The notes below the pieces were generated by a model. That model ran no database searches. It was not told the DNA's origin and was given only the letters and a program-made list of their open reading frames with translations. A stretch of DNA of 64,000 nucleotides from Cryphonectria parasitica EP155 (Eukaryota; Ascomycota; Sordariomycetes; Diaporthales; Cryphonectriaceae). The position numbers were made by a program, and so were the translations under genes. The stretch lies in assembly GCF_011745365.1 (NCBI RefSeq), contig NW_024468909.1:62001-126000 (forward strand), in the 5' to 3' direction. Shown piece after piece: positions 33,475 through 43,861 of the stretch (position 1 is its first letter; each line of letters opens with the position of its first letter).

Positions 33475-35551
33475 TTGCCCGTTATGATGGAGAAAGGAAA
33501 CAATAAAACCGCAAGTGTCGTGTCGGCTTCCGATTCCTCGCAGGTTTCTCGCCATGCACATGGAGAAACGTCGGCGGATTCTCGGCTAGAGAAGGGGACG
33601 GTTTCGGCGGGAGATGGCTTGCAGCCGAGTGTTCCGTCGAACCCAGAGGCAAGAGAGAACCTCTCGAGCATGAGACTGTTCCTTGTCATGTCTAGTCTGA
33701 CGCTGGCGGTTTTTCTGATGCTCTTGGATGCATCCATAGTAGCCACGGTCTGTGACATCACTAAGTGTTTATGAAATGGCAGGCGTGTTACTTTCCTTTG
33801 CTCACAACAAGAATTCACAGGCAACCCCCAAAATTACTGGCGACTTCCACTCCCTGAATGATATTGGTTGGTATGGAACCGCATATCTCATGGCCAAGTG
33901 CGTTGCATCTGATCTCCCAATCTTGGCGGTTCTGATGTTCTTCATTACAGTTGTGCGTCTCAGCCGCTAAGCGGAAAAGTTTATACCTACTTTAATGTCA
34001 AGGTAGGTCTCATCGCGTTACAAAGCTAGGCCTTCGTACTACGCACATAAACTAACTACAGGATGGATAGTGGACCTTCATGACCTTCTTCGCCATATTC
34101 GAAATAGGCTCTGCTCTTTGTGGAGCTGCCGTCTCATCGCGAATGCTCATCGTCGGTCGCGCGGTGGCTGGCCTCGGTGCCTCAGGATTGCTTAACGGAG
34201 GATACACAATCATTGCCTTGAGCGTGCCAGATTCTAAACAAGCTGGTAAGCCTTACAACTGTATTAATGCGAGAGCACCAGCTGAGTAAAGACTATGGTA
34301 GGGCTGCGAGGTATTCTCATGGGCCTTTCTTTTTTCGGGCTGCTGGGCGGACCGCTCATCGGAGGTGCTCTGACGGAATATACAACTTGGCGATGGTGTA
34401 ATAACTATTCTCTCCCACGATATTGGAACAGATTTTAAATTGACTTTGTGAACAGGCTTTTATATCAACTTGCCTTGTGCTGCTGTAATTTGGGGCTTCC
34501 TGCTAGTCGTTCAGATCCCCGGTTTTAGGGTATCGGGGGACGGAATGCAGCCCCTCTCGCAAATCCTTAAAAAGCTCGACATCATCGGGTTTTTGCTTTT
34601 CACGCCCACAATCGTCATGTTCATTTTAGCATTGCAGTGGGGTGGCACGACTTATAGCTGGCATAGCGCAACAATCATCGGCCTCTTCTGCGGTGCGTTC
34701 GGCAATCTGGTCCTCTTTCTGGCCTGGGAATATCGCGTTGGAGACGAGGCCATGATACCGTTGTCCATGGTCCGCAGGCGGATCATCTGGAGCAGCTGTC
34801 TCAATATCGCCTGTTTTACAGGTTGCGCCTTTACAACAACCTACTATTTCCCTGTATATTTCCAATCGGTCAGGAATGCAACACCACTGCAGAGTGGTGT
34901 CGATATGCTGCCGCAAGTCATAACAAACATGATCGTCACCATCTTCACCGGTGGTTTAGGTAAGTTATCTTCTCTCCCAAGACAGAATTCTATGCCTGTC
35001 CGCTGATATATGTACTTTCCATAGTCGGCCGTGTAGGCTACTATCTGCCATTTGCTATTGCCAGTGGGTTATTCACCTCCGTGGGGACGGGTCTAATCAC
35101 AACTATCACACCAACAACCTCAAAAGGCAGGCGAATTGGGTTTCAGATCATACAAGGTTTCATGGGCCTGGGCTTCCAAATTCCCATTCTTGCCGTGTCA
35201 AATGGCGTGCGGAAGGAGGAAGTGTCGATAGGCAGTGCTCTTGTCGTCTTCTCTCAGAACATGAGCGGCGCCGTCTTCCTATCTCTTGCCGAAGTCATCT
35301 TTAGCAGCGAACTACGGAACTTTTTATCCATGTACGCGCCCAGCGCCAATGCATCTGCCGTCATTGCCGCCGGTGCGTCCGCGGCTGGCGTGAAGAGTTC
35401 GGTACCCGCTGCATTGTTGCCGGCTGTACGATTGGCGTACAGTAATACTTTCGATCATGTGATGTACCTTGCCACCGGGGCTGCCTGCGGGGCGTTCCTT
35501 TTCTCGTTGGGTATGGGTTGGAGGAGCATCAACACGAAGAAAGATACATGA
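33475..35551 (+). CDS. MFS drug/metabolite exporter (14-TM, DHA2-like)
   Basis: Seven exons (33475-33747, 33821-33897, 33951-34002, 34071-34245, 34302-34397, 34456-34959, 35025-35551) join in frame to 567 aa. A polar N-terminal tail of about 65 residues precedes the first helix. Landmarks include LDASIVAT in helix 1, [29 protein letters not shown] (antiporter-type motif), and RWCFYINLP, all characteristic of fungal proton-driven multidrug exporters of the 14-helix group. The first intron starts with GTCTGT, a less usual donor. Two further ATGs at 33484 and 33487 are possible starts. It should export the cluster product or give self-protection at the plasma membrane. The promoter motif shared with the PKS promoters supports membership. 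Confidence 0.9.
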
Positions 35552-35851
35552 GATAGCCATATGATTTATCGATTGCGCGACAGTCCCTCTGGATTTATAA
35601 AACATGATGTATACCTAAGTCAACTTGTGAAGGACAGCGACCGAAGAACGGCCATTCATATTAATTAGTGAAAATAATAACTTGAAAACTGAAATAACAT
35701 CCCCTCGCCACAGCCCACCACCACCGCTGCAATTCAGAAAGTCTTAACTTGAATTCCGATGAAATTGTTTATTTCGATATTTATTACAACTCCCGAGCAT
35801 TGATACTTAGGTATGTCACCCGGGGTGCATACGTGGATACGCGCTCGCTCG

Positions 35852-35884
<33 letters not shown>

Positions 35885-36203
35885 GTATATACATCTATTC
35901 AACTCGGCTTTTCAAAATTTTCCTCTGACGATCTAGTAGTTTCATAGCAGAGCTTTGTCGGAATACGCTGCTTTTCAGAACGCGAGGTGGGGAATAATTA
36001 TAGTTTGCACTGTAATGCATGTGCAGCCGCGGCACATAAGTGTACGAAGTAATCTTTGAAGGCTATGAAGTATGTACGCTGTAAATTAGAAAAAGCACAA
36101 ACTCTATTTTTGCTACACATACCAGGTTGTCTCCTTTTCGGGACTTTAGGAGTGCCCGATCGTGGTCTAAGTTGAGTATTCTATGATTCCCGCTCACATC
36201 TAC
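35552..36203. other. intergenic between convergent genes
   Basis: 652 bases with no gene between the stop of the MFS gene and the stop of a zinc-cluster gene. The only feature is a CA/TA microsatellite. Confidence 0.5.
35852..35884. repeat. (CA)n(TA)n microsatellite
   Basis: About ten CA units followed directly by five to six TA units. Confidence 0.9.
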
Positions 36204-38802
36204 CTAGAAAACGGTAGGCCCATTACTGTGATTTGCCTCATTGACGATAAAAGCATCCCACGTGGCCTAGTAATATTGATTAGACAGGCTCTGCAAAGTT
36301 GGGGAAGGACAAACATACCCAATCAAAACCCAAGTTCTGAGAACCTTCGTCAAATGAGATTCCCGCATTCGATCCGTCCAAGGAGTCCGGAGTCAATCCC
36401 AACAAGCCAAATGGTGTTCCCGGCGATACTGTTTGGGAAGATCCAGTTTCGTTGGCAGTCTGACTGAAGGCTGAGAGCATGCCAGCAAGTGACTGATGGG
36501 CTTTCTCTGCCTCTTCACAGACACCCGCCGCTTCTGCCCAGCGAGTAGACGAGCTGTTCAAAGCTTTCAATAGCAGATCGCTGTCCGGAGATTCTTCGGC
36601 ACCTGGAGCCTTCCTTCTTAGCTCTAGCTCCAAGAGCAGAATCATCGCAGCTAGAGTGAGCATTTGCCGAGTTTGCGAAAGTTTGTAGAAGGACGGCTGC
36701 ATGTCCTCTTGGATGGCCAGCAGCGCCAACGCAGAGGAGGTGCACCTTTGTCGAGAAAAGCTGTAGAGACCTTCCGTCCTCCCTTTGGCCAGGAATGTGC
36801 GATGCAGACTGCACATGCCCTTGTGATACAGAGCCAGTAGGCTGACATTGGTGATACCAGCCAAGCTCAAACTTAGACCACCATTGCCATCGGCGGCGGG
36901 TGGGAATCGCATAAACGGGGGAACACTGTGGTATGCCTCTTGCACGGTGCGATCGATGTCGAGCACCGTTTCGTAAGATCCTGGGCTGGGCAGACTGTTG
37001 AAATCGGCCACACGTCCTAGTGCACGGAATAATCGCCCCTTGACAATCATATATGTAACTGGGGTGGCCTCAGTCAAGGGTCTCGACGGAGGTAGGACCG
37101 CAATATCCTCGGATAACTCCCAGTCGTGTAAATTCCGGGGCTCCATTGTATCCGAGTACGTATCCGACAATGTGCGTGGCAAGCCTCCAAGAAACGAGGC
37201 TATGGAGTCCATACCAATCACAGACAGCCAAACGCGTCGCCGATACTCCATCTGAACCGCCGAGATGCCTTGCATATGCCCGGGGTCGCGGTGATAGCCC
37301 ATATTGACAGCAGTACGGACAACAACGCCTGACATAAGCCAAAGCCCCCGTTGATTATCGTCCCTTCTGTTCAGCTCAGCAGTAGCGTTGAATCGCAAGG
37401 CCTCCACTGTGTAGGGCAAACATTTGGCTATGTCACCACTCAGTAGACACTGTGCAGTGCGGATTCGGTAGAGCTGAAAAAGAGATTCAGAGATGCCTTC
37501 ATACTCAGGCGGCTCCCCGTGCTGGTGAAAGGCGAGCATTGAGATGCTGAGAATAGAGAACAGAAGGCCCAGCCATATGAAATTGGCCCGGGAAGGATCT
37601 CGCCAGTGCGCTTCGTACTAGAAAAAATTGAGTCAATGCATGATTCACGCGCTCGCGGGCCACAGAAAAGGATGATAAAACAGTCCATACCTCGCGCATA
37701 AATGTTGCCATATGGAGAATACCTGAGGCCTCGATGTCAGCATCGCAAGCGCCAGAGAGTCACCGAGAAGGAACTTACAAGGAACAGCGATAGGAAAGGT
37801 CTTGCGATCAAAAACCCGAGCCATCAATCCATCCATTTGGGGCTTCGATGGTAAAGAAGATAAGATTTCCATCCGGTCGAGTGGCCTCGCCTCACTGAAA
37901 AGTAGGCCTGATCCATCTACAGCGAGTGAGGGTGTAGAACGGAAGTTGCCGTGGTCGTACTGTGCTTGATTCCATGTGCTTTTGAGCTCGTTGATCTAAT
38001 GATTCCGATCAGCCAAGATGTTTGACATACACATGAATAACACTCACACACTTGTTGTGAGCACACACGTGGACGACAAGACGAGCAGTCTCGAGAAAGA
38101 GTATCATGACAAACGACAGACTGTTGCCCATACCAGGAGCTAGTCGCCAAGAATTAAATGGAGAGAAATAGGAAGGAAACCAAAGGTGTGAGATACCTCA
38201 TGAAGCACGGCATGCCAGTCACCTCCACCAATATATACAGAGTGAAGACCATCCATTACTGTCTTCCCAGGTCCTTTCATGTCCTTTCCATGCGAACCAT
38301 CGGCAGACGGACCTGGCTCAAAGTTTGGGCTCTCAGGGGTCACAACCCGGTCATGAGAGGGTGACGGGCGCTCTGCGATCAATTTCTTGACCAGATGTTC
38401 CAGATGGTCGATCCGTTGATGCATTGCCTCCCCGTTTGTGCTACCGCGTTGGGCGGCAGAGCTGACAGAGGTTGCACCATCCTTGGGCCCTCGGTACTTG
38501 CAAGAAGCCTGCTCACGACGAATTGTACAGTTCTGGCAGGGCTCCTCGCGATTACACTTGAGCCTGGTCTTTCGTTAGTGTTTTCTCTGTGATGGGGGCC
38601 GTTTTTCGACCACCCAGGGGCCGAGAGGAGGATATGTTTTGGTGGGTGTGGGGGGGGGGGGGGCGATTTCAAGGTGCAAATGTCTAAATACATACTTTCG
38701 AGCGCGACAGGGGTCACAGGATAGTGGAATGCGAGAGCGTCGATGAGGTCTGTGTGGGTGATTTTTGGGCCGCGTAGGTTGCAATGGGTTTTGAGATTGC
38801 AT
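36204..38802 (-). CDS. Zn2Cys6 transcription factor (Fungal_trans type)
   Basis: Six exons (38802-38696, 38563-38197, 37995-37779, 37722-37691, 37617-36319, 36266-36204) join in frame to 694 aa. The zinc cluster is C29-x2-C32-x6-C39-x5-C45-x2-C48-x8-C57. The first intron splits it just after CRARK. A short coiled-coil-like dimer element follows (HQRIDHLEHLVKKL). The middle homology region contains YRRRVWLSVIGMDS and the PRTLSDTYSD segment typical of Fungal_trans domains. The last exon codes for only 20 residues and supplies a DWATWDAFI ending typical of the family. Intron 1 contains a run of 14 C on the sense strand. As a nuclear regulator at the centre of the cluster it is the best candidate for a pathway-specific activator, and the CGG-N3-CCG site at 25664 would fit its class. 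That link is inference. Confidence 0.88.
38650..38663. repeat. G14 homopolymer (sense-strand C run in an intron)
   Basis: Lies in the first intron of the minus-strand zinc-cluster gene. Confidence 0.85.
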
Positions 38803-39248
38803 TGCGGTGGGTAGGGGATTTTACCCCACCCCCTCATCCAATGACTGGAAGGGATTGATCGCGTCCGGAGATAGTAGGTTTCCAAGTGTAACTCTATGTC
38901 TTCCTGTGCTGGCCGATGTTCCCTCATCCAAGCCCGTGAAGATTATTTTCCTCAATAAGCATATGCAAGAGGAAACCCAAGGAAAGAACAAAAAGATCAC
39001 GGAGATACTTTGGTGTCGCGTCCTCGGCTGACACGTTCGGCCTGTCAGCAGCCTGGCAGTGTTGGACCACGTGACATTTAAGTCCGCGGACATAACAGTC
39101 GTCCCTCTCGGATCACGAATGAGGCAAAGTCCGGGCGATTGAGGCCCGGCGTGGGTGTATATAATATTCGGGGAGCATGAATAGCATGAGGAACGATTTC
39201 AATGAGGTCCGTTGTAAGGCTCACAGAGGAAATTACCCGACAGTCAAC
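38803..39248. promoter_or_regulatory. divergent promoter of zinc-cluster gene and SDR
   Basis: 446 bases between two head-to-head starts. No exact TACTCGG-G/T-G copy is present. A TATA-like ATATAATATT sits about 85 bases before the SDR start, next to TTCGGGG. Confidence 0.4.
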
Positions 39249-40324
39249 ATGCCTTCTTTCCGCCACTTCCTTCACACGCAGCTAGTGCTCAAGATTCCAG
39301 AGCCCACTGCCTCCTTTGCCTCGAAGACTGCCATCGTTACCGGCGCGAATGGAGGTTTCGGCCGTGAGATCATCAAGCACCTTATCCGCCTCGAGGCCAG
39401 CAAGATCATTTGCGCTTGCCGCAGCGTGTCCAAGGGCGAGGAGGTAAAGCGAGAGATTGAGGCCGTCTCAAAATGCAACCCCGATATAATCGAAGTTTGG
39501 CCGCTTGATCTCGAATCTCCCTCCTCCATCAAAGCTTTCGTTGAGCGGGCCAATGCCCTCTCTCGATTGGATGTCCTCATCAATCTCGCGGGCGTTTTGT
39601 GTGTGAATTTCAGCATCGTCTATGACACTGAGCGCACGATGGCTGTGAATGCCATTGGCACGTTTTTACTTGCGGTCCAGATGATTCCCAAGCTTAAAGA
39701 GACGGCGCGGAAGTACAGTGTGACGCCGCATATGACTTTTGTGGCGTCTGCTCTATACGATGTGGCCAAATACCCTGAGGACCCGGGAGACGATATCTTC
39801 GCTTACTTCAAGGACGAAAAGAACTTCGCCGCACAGAACCAGTCAGTAGCTTTTCGCCTAATAAGTACCAAATGTGCCTTGATAATCCCTTCTGCTAATG
39901 GAGAAATAGATATAACCTCTCGAAACTATTCCAGCTCTACGCGGCTATCAAACTCAGCGCCCTTGTCCATCCCCTTAATACGAAAGATACGACCCCCATC
40001 GTAATCAACTCTGTTGACCCCTGCTTTTGCAAGACTGGTCTGGGGTTCACCAATGCCAAGATAGACGGACCAAAGCTTTTCCTGGCCAAGATAGGTTTCA
40101 GTGCGTTCGCGGCCGTCTTTGCTCGATCGCCAGAAGAAGGTTCGCGGTTGATCGTGCAGGCGGCAGCGACAGGAAAAGAGTCCCATGGGGCCTATTTGAG
40201 GGCTGGTGAAGTGCAGGAGTATGCTCCGATTGCCCTGGACCAGGAGAAGGCTAAATACATTTGGGACCTACTCAGCAAGAGGCTGGAGGATCTGGAGCCA
40301 GGTATTCTACAGAATTTGACATAG
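39249..40324 (+). CDS. short-chain dehydrogenase/reductase
   Basis: Two exons (39249-39841 and 39910-40324) give 335 aa. The cofactor motif TGANGGFG (T31-G38) and the catalytic Y199-x3-K203 (in QYNLSK, just after the intron) are present. The family's NAG strand motif appears as NLAG. The serine position lies in VASALYD, which is a variant of the usual SS pair. The frame extends to an ATG at 39177, but 39249 is preferred because the upstream residues are polar and unlike the family. It would reduce a ketone or oxidise an alcohol using NAD(P)(H). It faces the zinc-cluster gene head to head. A role in tailoring of the polyketide is likely from position only. Confidence 0.88.
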
Positions 40325-40805
40325 AGGACGGTTGGAGGAAACTTCTATGGTGTTATCGTTGAGCCCGGGGGGGGGGGGGTTGAAATGAAACAGCACATAA
40401 TAATGGATCTGCCTCAACGGTGATCATAAACGCTCGGATGCTATTCATTGGGTGAAAGGAAGGGTCAGTGCTGGGAATAGGTGATTATGTCTACCTTAAT
40501 TTGAGCTATTCTGTTATTAGTGGCATGGTTCTTGGGACTGGGTGATATCCTACAATACATTAGCGATTGCTTAAGCAAGACAGACCAGAAGCTAACAATG
40601 ATCTAATAATATACAAATCTAGAACCCAAATAATAATGTGTCACATAGTCCGCACGATGTATACTTTTCACATGACGTAAAGAAGCGAATAAATACATTC
40701 ATTTGCCAAAATGCTAAATGCTAGGCTCTGAGCCACTGAGAAGACTCATGTAATCCTAAAAGTATTTAATCAATCAAGACAGATATCTATATACAAACAT
40801 CTTTT
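40325..40805. other. intergenic between convergent genes
   Basis: 481 bases between the stop codons of the SDR and GMC genes. AT-rich, with a 13-base G run at 40367-40379 and no gene. Confidence 0.5.
40367..40379. repeat. G13 homopolymer
   Basis: Just after the SDR stop codon, in its probable 3' untranslated region. Confidence 0.85.
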
Positions 40806-43046
40806 TTACTGTCCCTGCTGAATAGCAGCTGCAAGTTTCTCCGCAAGCATGTCTTGAAGCGCAGTCAGCCTTTTTGACATCAATCAAGAAAGGAAGCAGG
40901 AATGACTTACAAACATGAGCTTGAGGACCAGGCCCTGGACACGTTTCCACCCCTTTTTGTCAGCCTGATCACCATCTATGTCCCGAGATTATTCCCATGT
41001 AAAGAAGCAGGCTCACCTGGTAACAAGAACGGAAAGATTGAAGCGTCGATTACTCGCACTATAGCACATACTTGTATTAGCAGTGAACATGGCATGACCA
41101 CCCAAGGAACAAGAAGAAAGAAGGACAGAAAAACACAAGGGGCTTCTCTAATTACCAGAGAAAATGCAGGTCACTTACAGTTCGTCACGCCATAGACCTT
41201 GCCCGTGGTTCCCACGACCGCGTTCGGGTTAGAGCTGTTGCCCATATGGTTGGTCGAATGGGCATGGCTGTTGGACGTGGCCGCGAGTTGGAAGTATTCT
41301 AGTATCTCCTCATCGGTCTGGACCGATGTTCCAGGTAGGACTTCGGCAACGATGACGGGGGCCATCGCTTCGGAAGCGACCATCTGGCGCACACGCTTAA
41401 AACCGGCCACGAGGATATCCAGATCTGTCTGTGCAGTCAACCAGTTCGGATTGATGGCTGGTTCGACACTCATGTTGGCAGAAGTGATGGACACGTTGCC
41501 CACCGACTGTGGCGCCACCAGAGTCGCAAATATTGTCCCATAGGCGACGCCAGCAGTCGCGCCACTTGTTACCGCCGCTGGCACCATGATATACTCAAGC
41601 TCAGGCCAGTCGGCAGGGAGGGCATCCAGAGCTGGAAAAGTGTCAGTATGCATGGCTCGGCCAGCTTTTCAGTCCCATCATGGCAGATACAACGATGCCA
41701 CACAAAACTCACTCGCGTTGGTCTCAGCCGACCAGTTCGCCCTAAGGGAGGCTGGTACTTTCTCTAGCCCGACAAAATCACCGCCAGGGTTGGTCAGAGG
41801 GCCAGATGCCTGGTCGTCGAACTCGGACACAATGGCAGGGTCTGAAGCGTCTATGTAGGCGAGATCAATTTGATAGGTCAGAGGCATAATGATATGGTCT
41901 TTCATACCCTGGCCGACGCCAGGTAGGTCTGCGACGACAGGAATGCCATACTGCTGCAGCAAGGCTTCCGGTCCAACGCCCGAGACCATCAAGAGCTGTG
42001 GGGACTGGAAGACGCCAGCTGATATGATTACCTCCTTGGTTGCTGTGATGGAAAATGTGGTATTGCCTGTGGTCGCCTCCACGCCCGTAGCCACCTTGTC
42101 GGTGCTGAAAATCACGCGCTCTGCCAGGGTCTCGTCGATGATGACGAGGTTGGACCGGTTCTGTACCGGGACCAAAAATGCTTGGTCCGATGAGGCACGG
42201 TGCCCTGTCGTATGGTCGACCGTTAGCAGCTGCCAGGTCGACCCGTTCAGGGTCCCGTCAAGCAGTGCATCAGTGGGGGCAATGCCAAGGGCCTCGAGCC
42301 CCTTGGCCACCCAGGTACTCCAGGGCTCAGCGTAAGCAGGATAGGTGATGTCGAGAGGCCCGGTATTTGTTGTCTCGGATGCATCGTAACTTGGGTTTGA
42401 GGCGTTGGGGAATCGCGTCGATGCATCAGGCGGTGTGAAATTCATGCTCTTGAGATAATAGGGAAGCACTCCGTCCCAAGTGTACGACTGGTCGCCCACG
42501 GTATCGGCCCAGAGTTGATAGGCCCCCACTGACGAGCGCGAGTACGCCATGTCGTTCATAGTACTGCAACCTCCAAGCTGCCACGATGATTAGCAAACGC
42601 ACAAATACAGGGAGAAAATATAGAAGATTCGAACCGCTTTGGCACGTGGATATTCAATCACGGTATTGTTCAAGCCCTGTATCAGTAAAAATCAGCTGAG
42701 CAATTTCCCCAAGCGTTGTGGCCACTAAGAGAAGGAAACCAGCACGAACCGCCTGTGGAGTTGTCGTAAACTCCCAGCCTATGGCCGGGTTGACCAAGTT
42801 CTCATCTAGGAGCTCGGAAGCATATGCAGGCACCTCGCTGAGGTTTCCAATGCTCTTTGCGATCCAGGTGCCGGCTTCAATGATGGCTACCGTGACATTG
42901 GGATCCTCACTTAGTCGATTGGCTACGACCAAGCCTGCAGTTCCGCCACCGACAACGACATAATCGAATTGAGACGATTGATAACTACTTCCCATCGCTG
43001 CCAACGCGGGAGCGATGGCGCAGAGTGAGAAAAGCAAGTTATTCAT
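40806..43046 (-). CDS. GMC-family FAD oxidoreductase, secreted
   Basis: Seven exons (43046-42750, 42676-42635, 42577-41713, 41631-41179, 41058-41017, 40934-40911, 40852-40806) join in frame to 589 aa. The N terminus is a signal peptide. The FAD-binding GGGTAG and EAG strand end follow. The GMC signature LGGCSTMND begins exon 3, and a second signature region is SAGVFQSPQLLM. The conserved catalytic His is in SHAHSTNHMG. The end of the fold is rebuilt from three small exons and reads VIDASIFPF, then a PGPGPQ stretch in the place of the usual PPGHPQ, then YMLAEKLA. The first two introns both start with GTTCG. Such enzymes oxidise alcohols with oxygen and release peroxide. A signal peptide implies action in the secretory path or outside the cell, as for patulin-pathway-type GMC enzymes. 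It is divergent from the reducing PKS. Confidence 0.88.
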
Positions 43047-43269
43047 CTCGTTTTTCTTTCTTCTTTTGCTTCGAAAACTTCACCCTCAATGCCGTGACAA
43101 TGATGAGGAAAATGGACAGGTATCGAGTAAAGGGACTGTCGCTGCAGATCAGTGGTTTAATCAGTGGGGGCTCTTTCATAGATATCGACCGACATGTCTT
43201 TAAGAGTCTCGTTTACAAGCTACAGGACAGTACGAGGAAGAGGGCTGATTCTTGAATCCTTTCAGGACT

Positions 43270-43279
43270 TACTCGGTGA
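43270..43279 (+). promoter_or_regulatory. TACTCGG-T-G motif
   Basis: Reads TACTCGGTGA, about 225 bases from the GMC start. Confidence 0.42.
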
Positions 43280-43521
43280 TTAACATTACTCGCTCGGATT
43301 CATCCACTACTCGCTGCTCGTAAATGACTATGTCAAACAGCCGTGGCAAGGCGACGGCTCTTAACCGAGTCTAATTTCCCAGCCTGAATGTATAATGACC
43401 GATATCCTTCCATTGCGGATTGTTAGGGTCATCCTTCTCATTTGAACGGTGTGCTAGGGCTTGAATGCGGATGCAATCTGTTGATTTGAATAGGAGAAGT
43501 GTAAGAGTCAAGCCTCACCCA

Positions 43522-43552
43522 TACTCGGTGTTCCGAAGAGCTTACTCGGGGT
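43522..43552 (+). promoter_or_regulatory. paired TACTCGG-G/T-G motifs before reducing PKS
   Basis: TACTCGGTGT and TACTCGGGGT lie on the same strand with starts 21 bases apart, about two helical turns. They are about 310-340 bases before the PKS start. Confidence 0.48.
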
Positions 43553-43563
43553 CTGCAACCGCT

Positions 43564-43578
43564 CCCCCCCCCCCCCCC
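43564..43578. repeat. C15 homopolymer
   Basis: In the promoter of the reducing PKS, 12 bases after the paired motifs. Confidence 0.85.
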
Positions 43579-43861
43579 TCAGCCCCCCAAAAGGGTTCGT
43601 TAGCATTACAGGTGAAAATCGGCTCTTAGCACCAAGTAGATATCTTGACTGTGTAGCTTTCCATGCTATTGAAACTTGTTCCAAATCCATGCTATAGCTT
43701 TATATCATAGACCTTGGCCGACAATCTACAAAGACGTTACCAGAGACAAGGGCCTGTCCCATGCGCACCGACCCGGAATCTAGCAGCTCTGAAACGTCGA
43801 ATCGGTAGCTCATCATTATAACCGTTTACTCGCCCCAATATAGTCATTTATATCGGTAATC

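Larger units (their letters stand above)
43047..43861. promoter_or_regulatory. divergent promoter of GMC oxidoreductase and reducing PKS
   Basis: 815 bases holding three exact TACTCGG-G/T-G motifs on the plus strand (43270-43279, 43522-43531, 43543-43552). A related TACTCGCTCGG is at 43287, and a run of 15 C is at 43564-43578. This is the densest cluster of the motif in the window. Confidence 0.55.
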
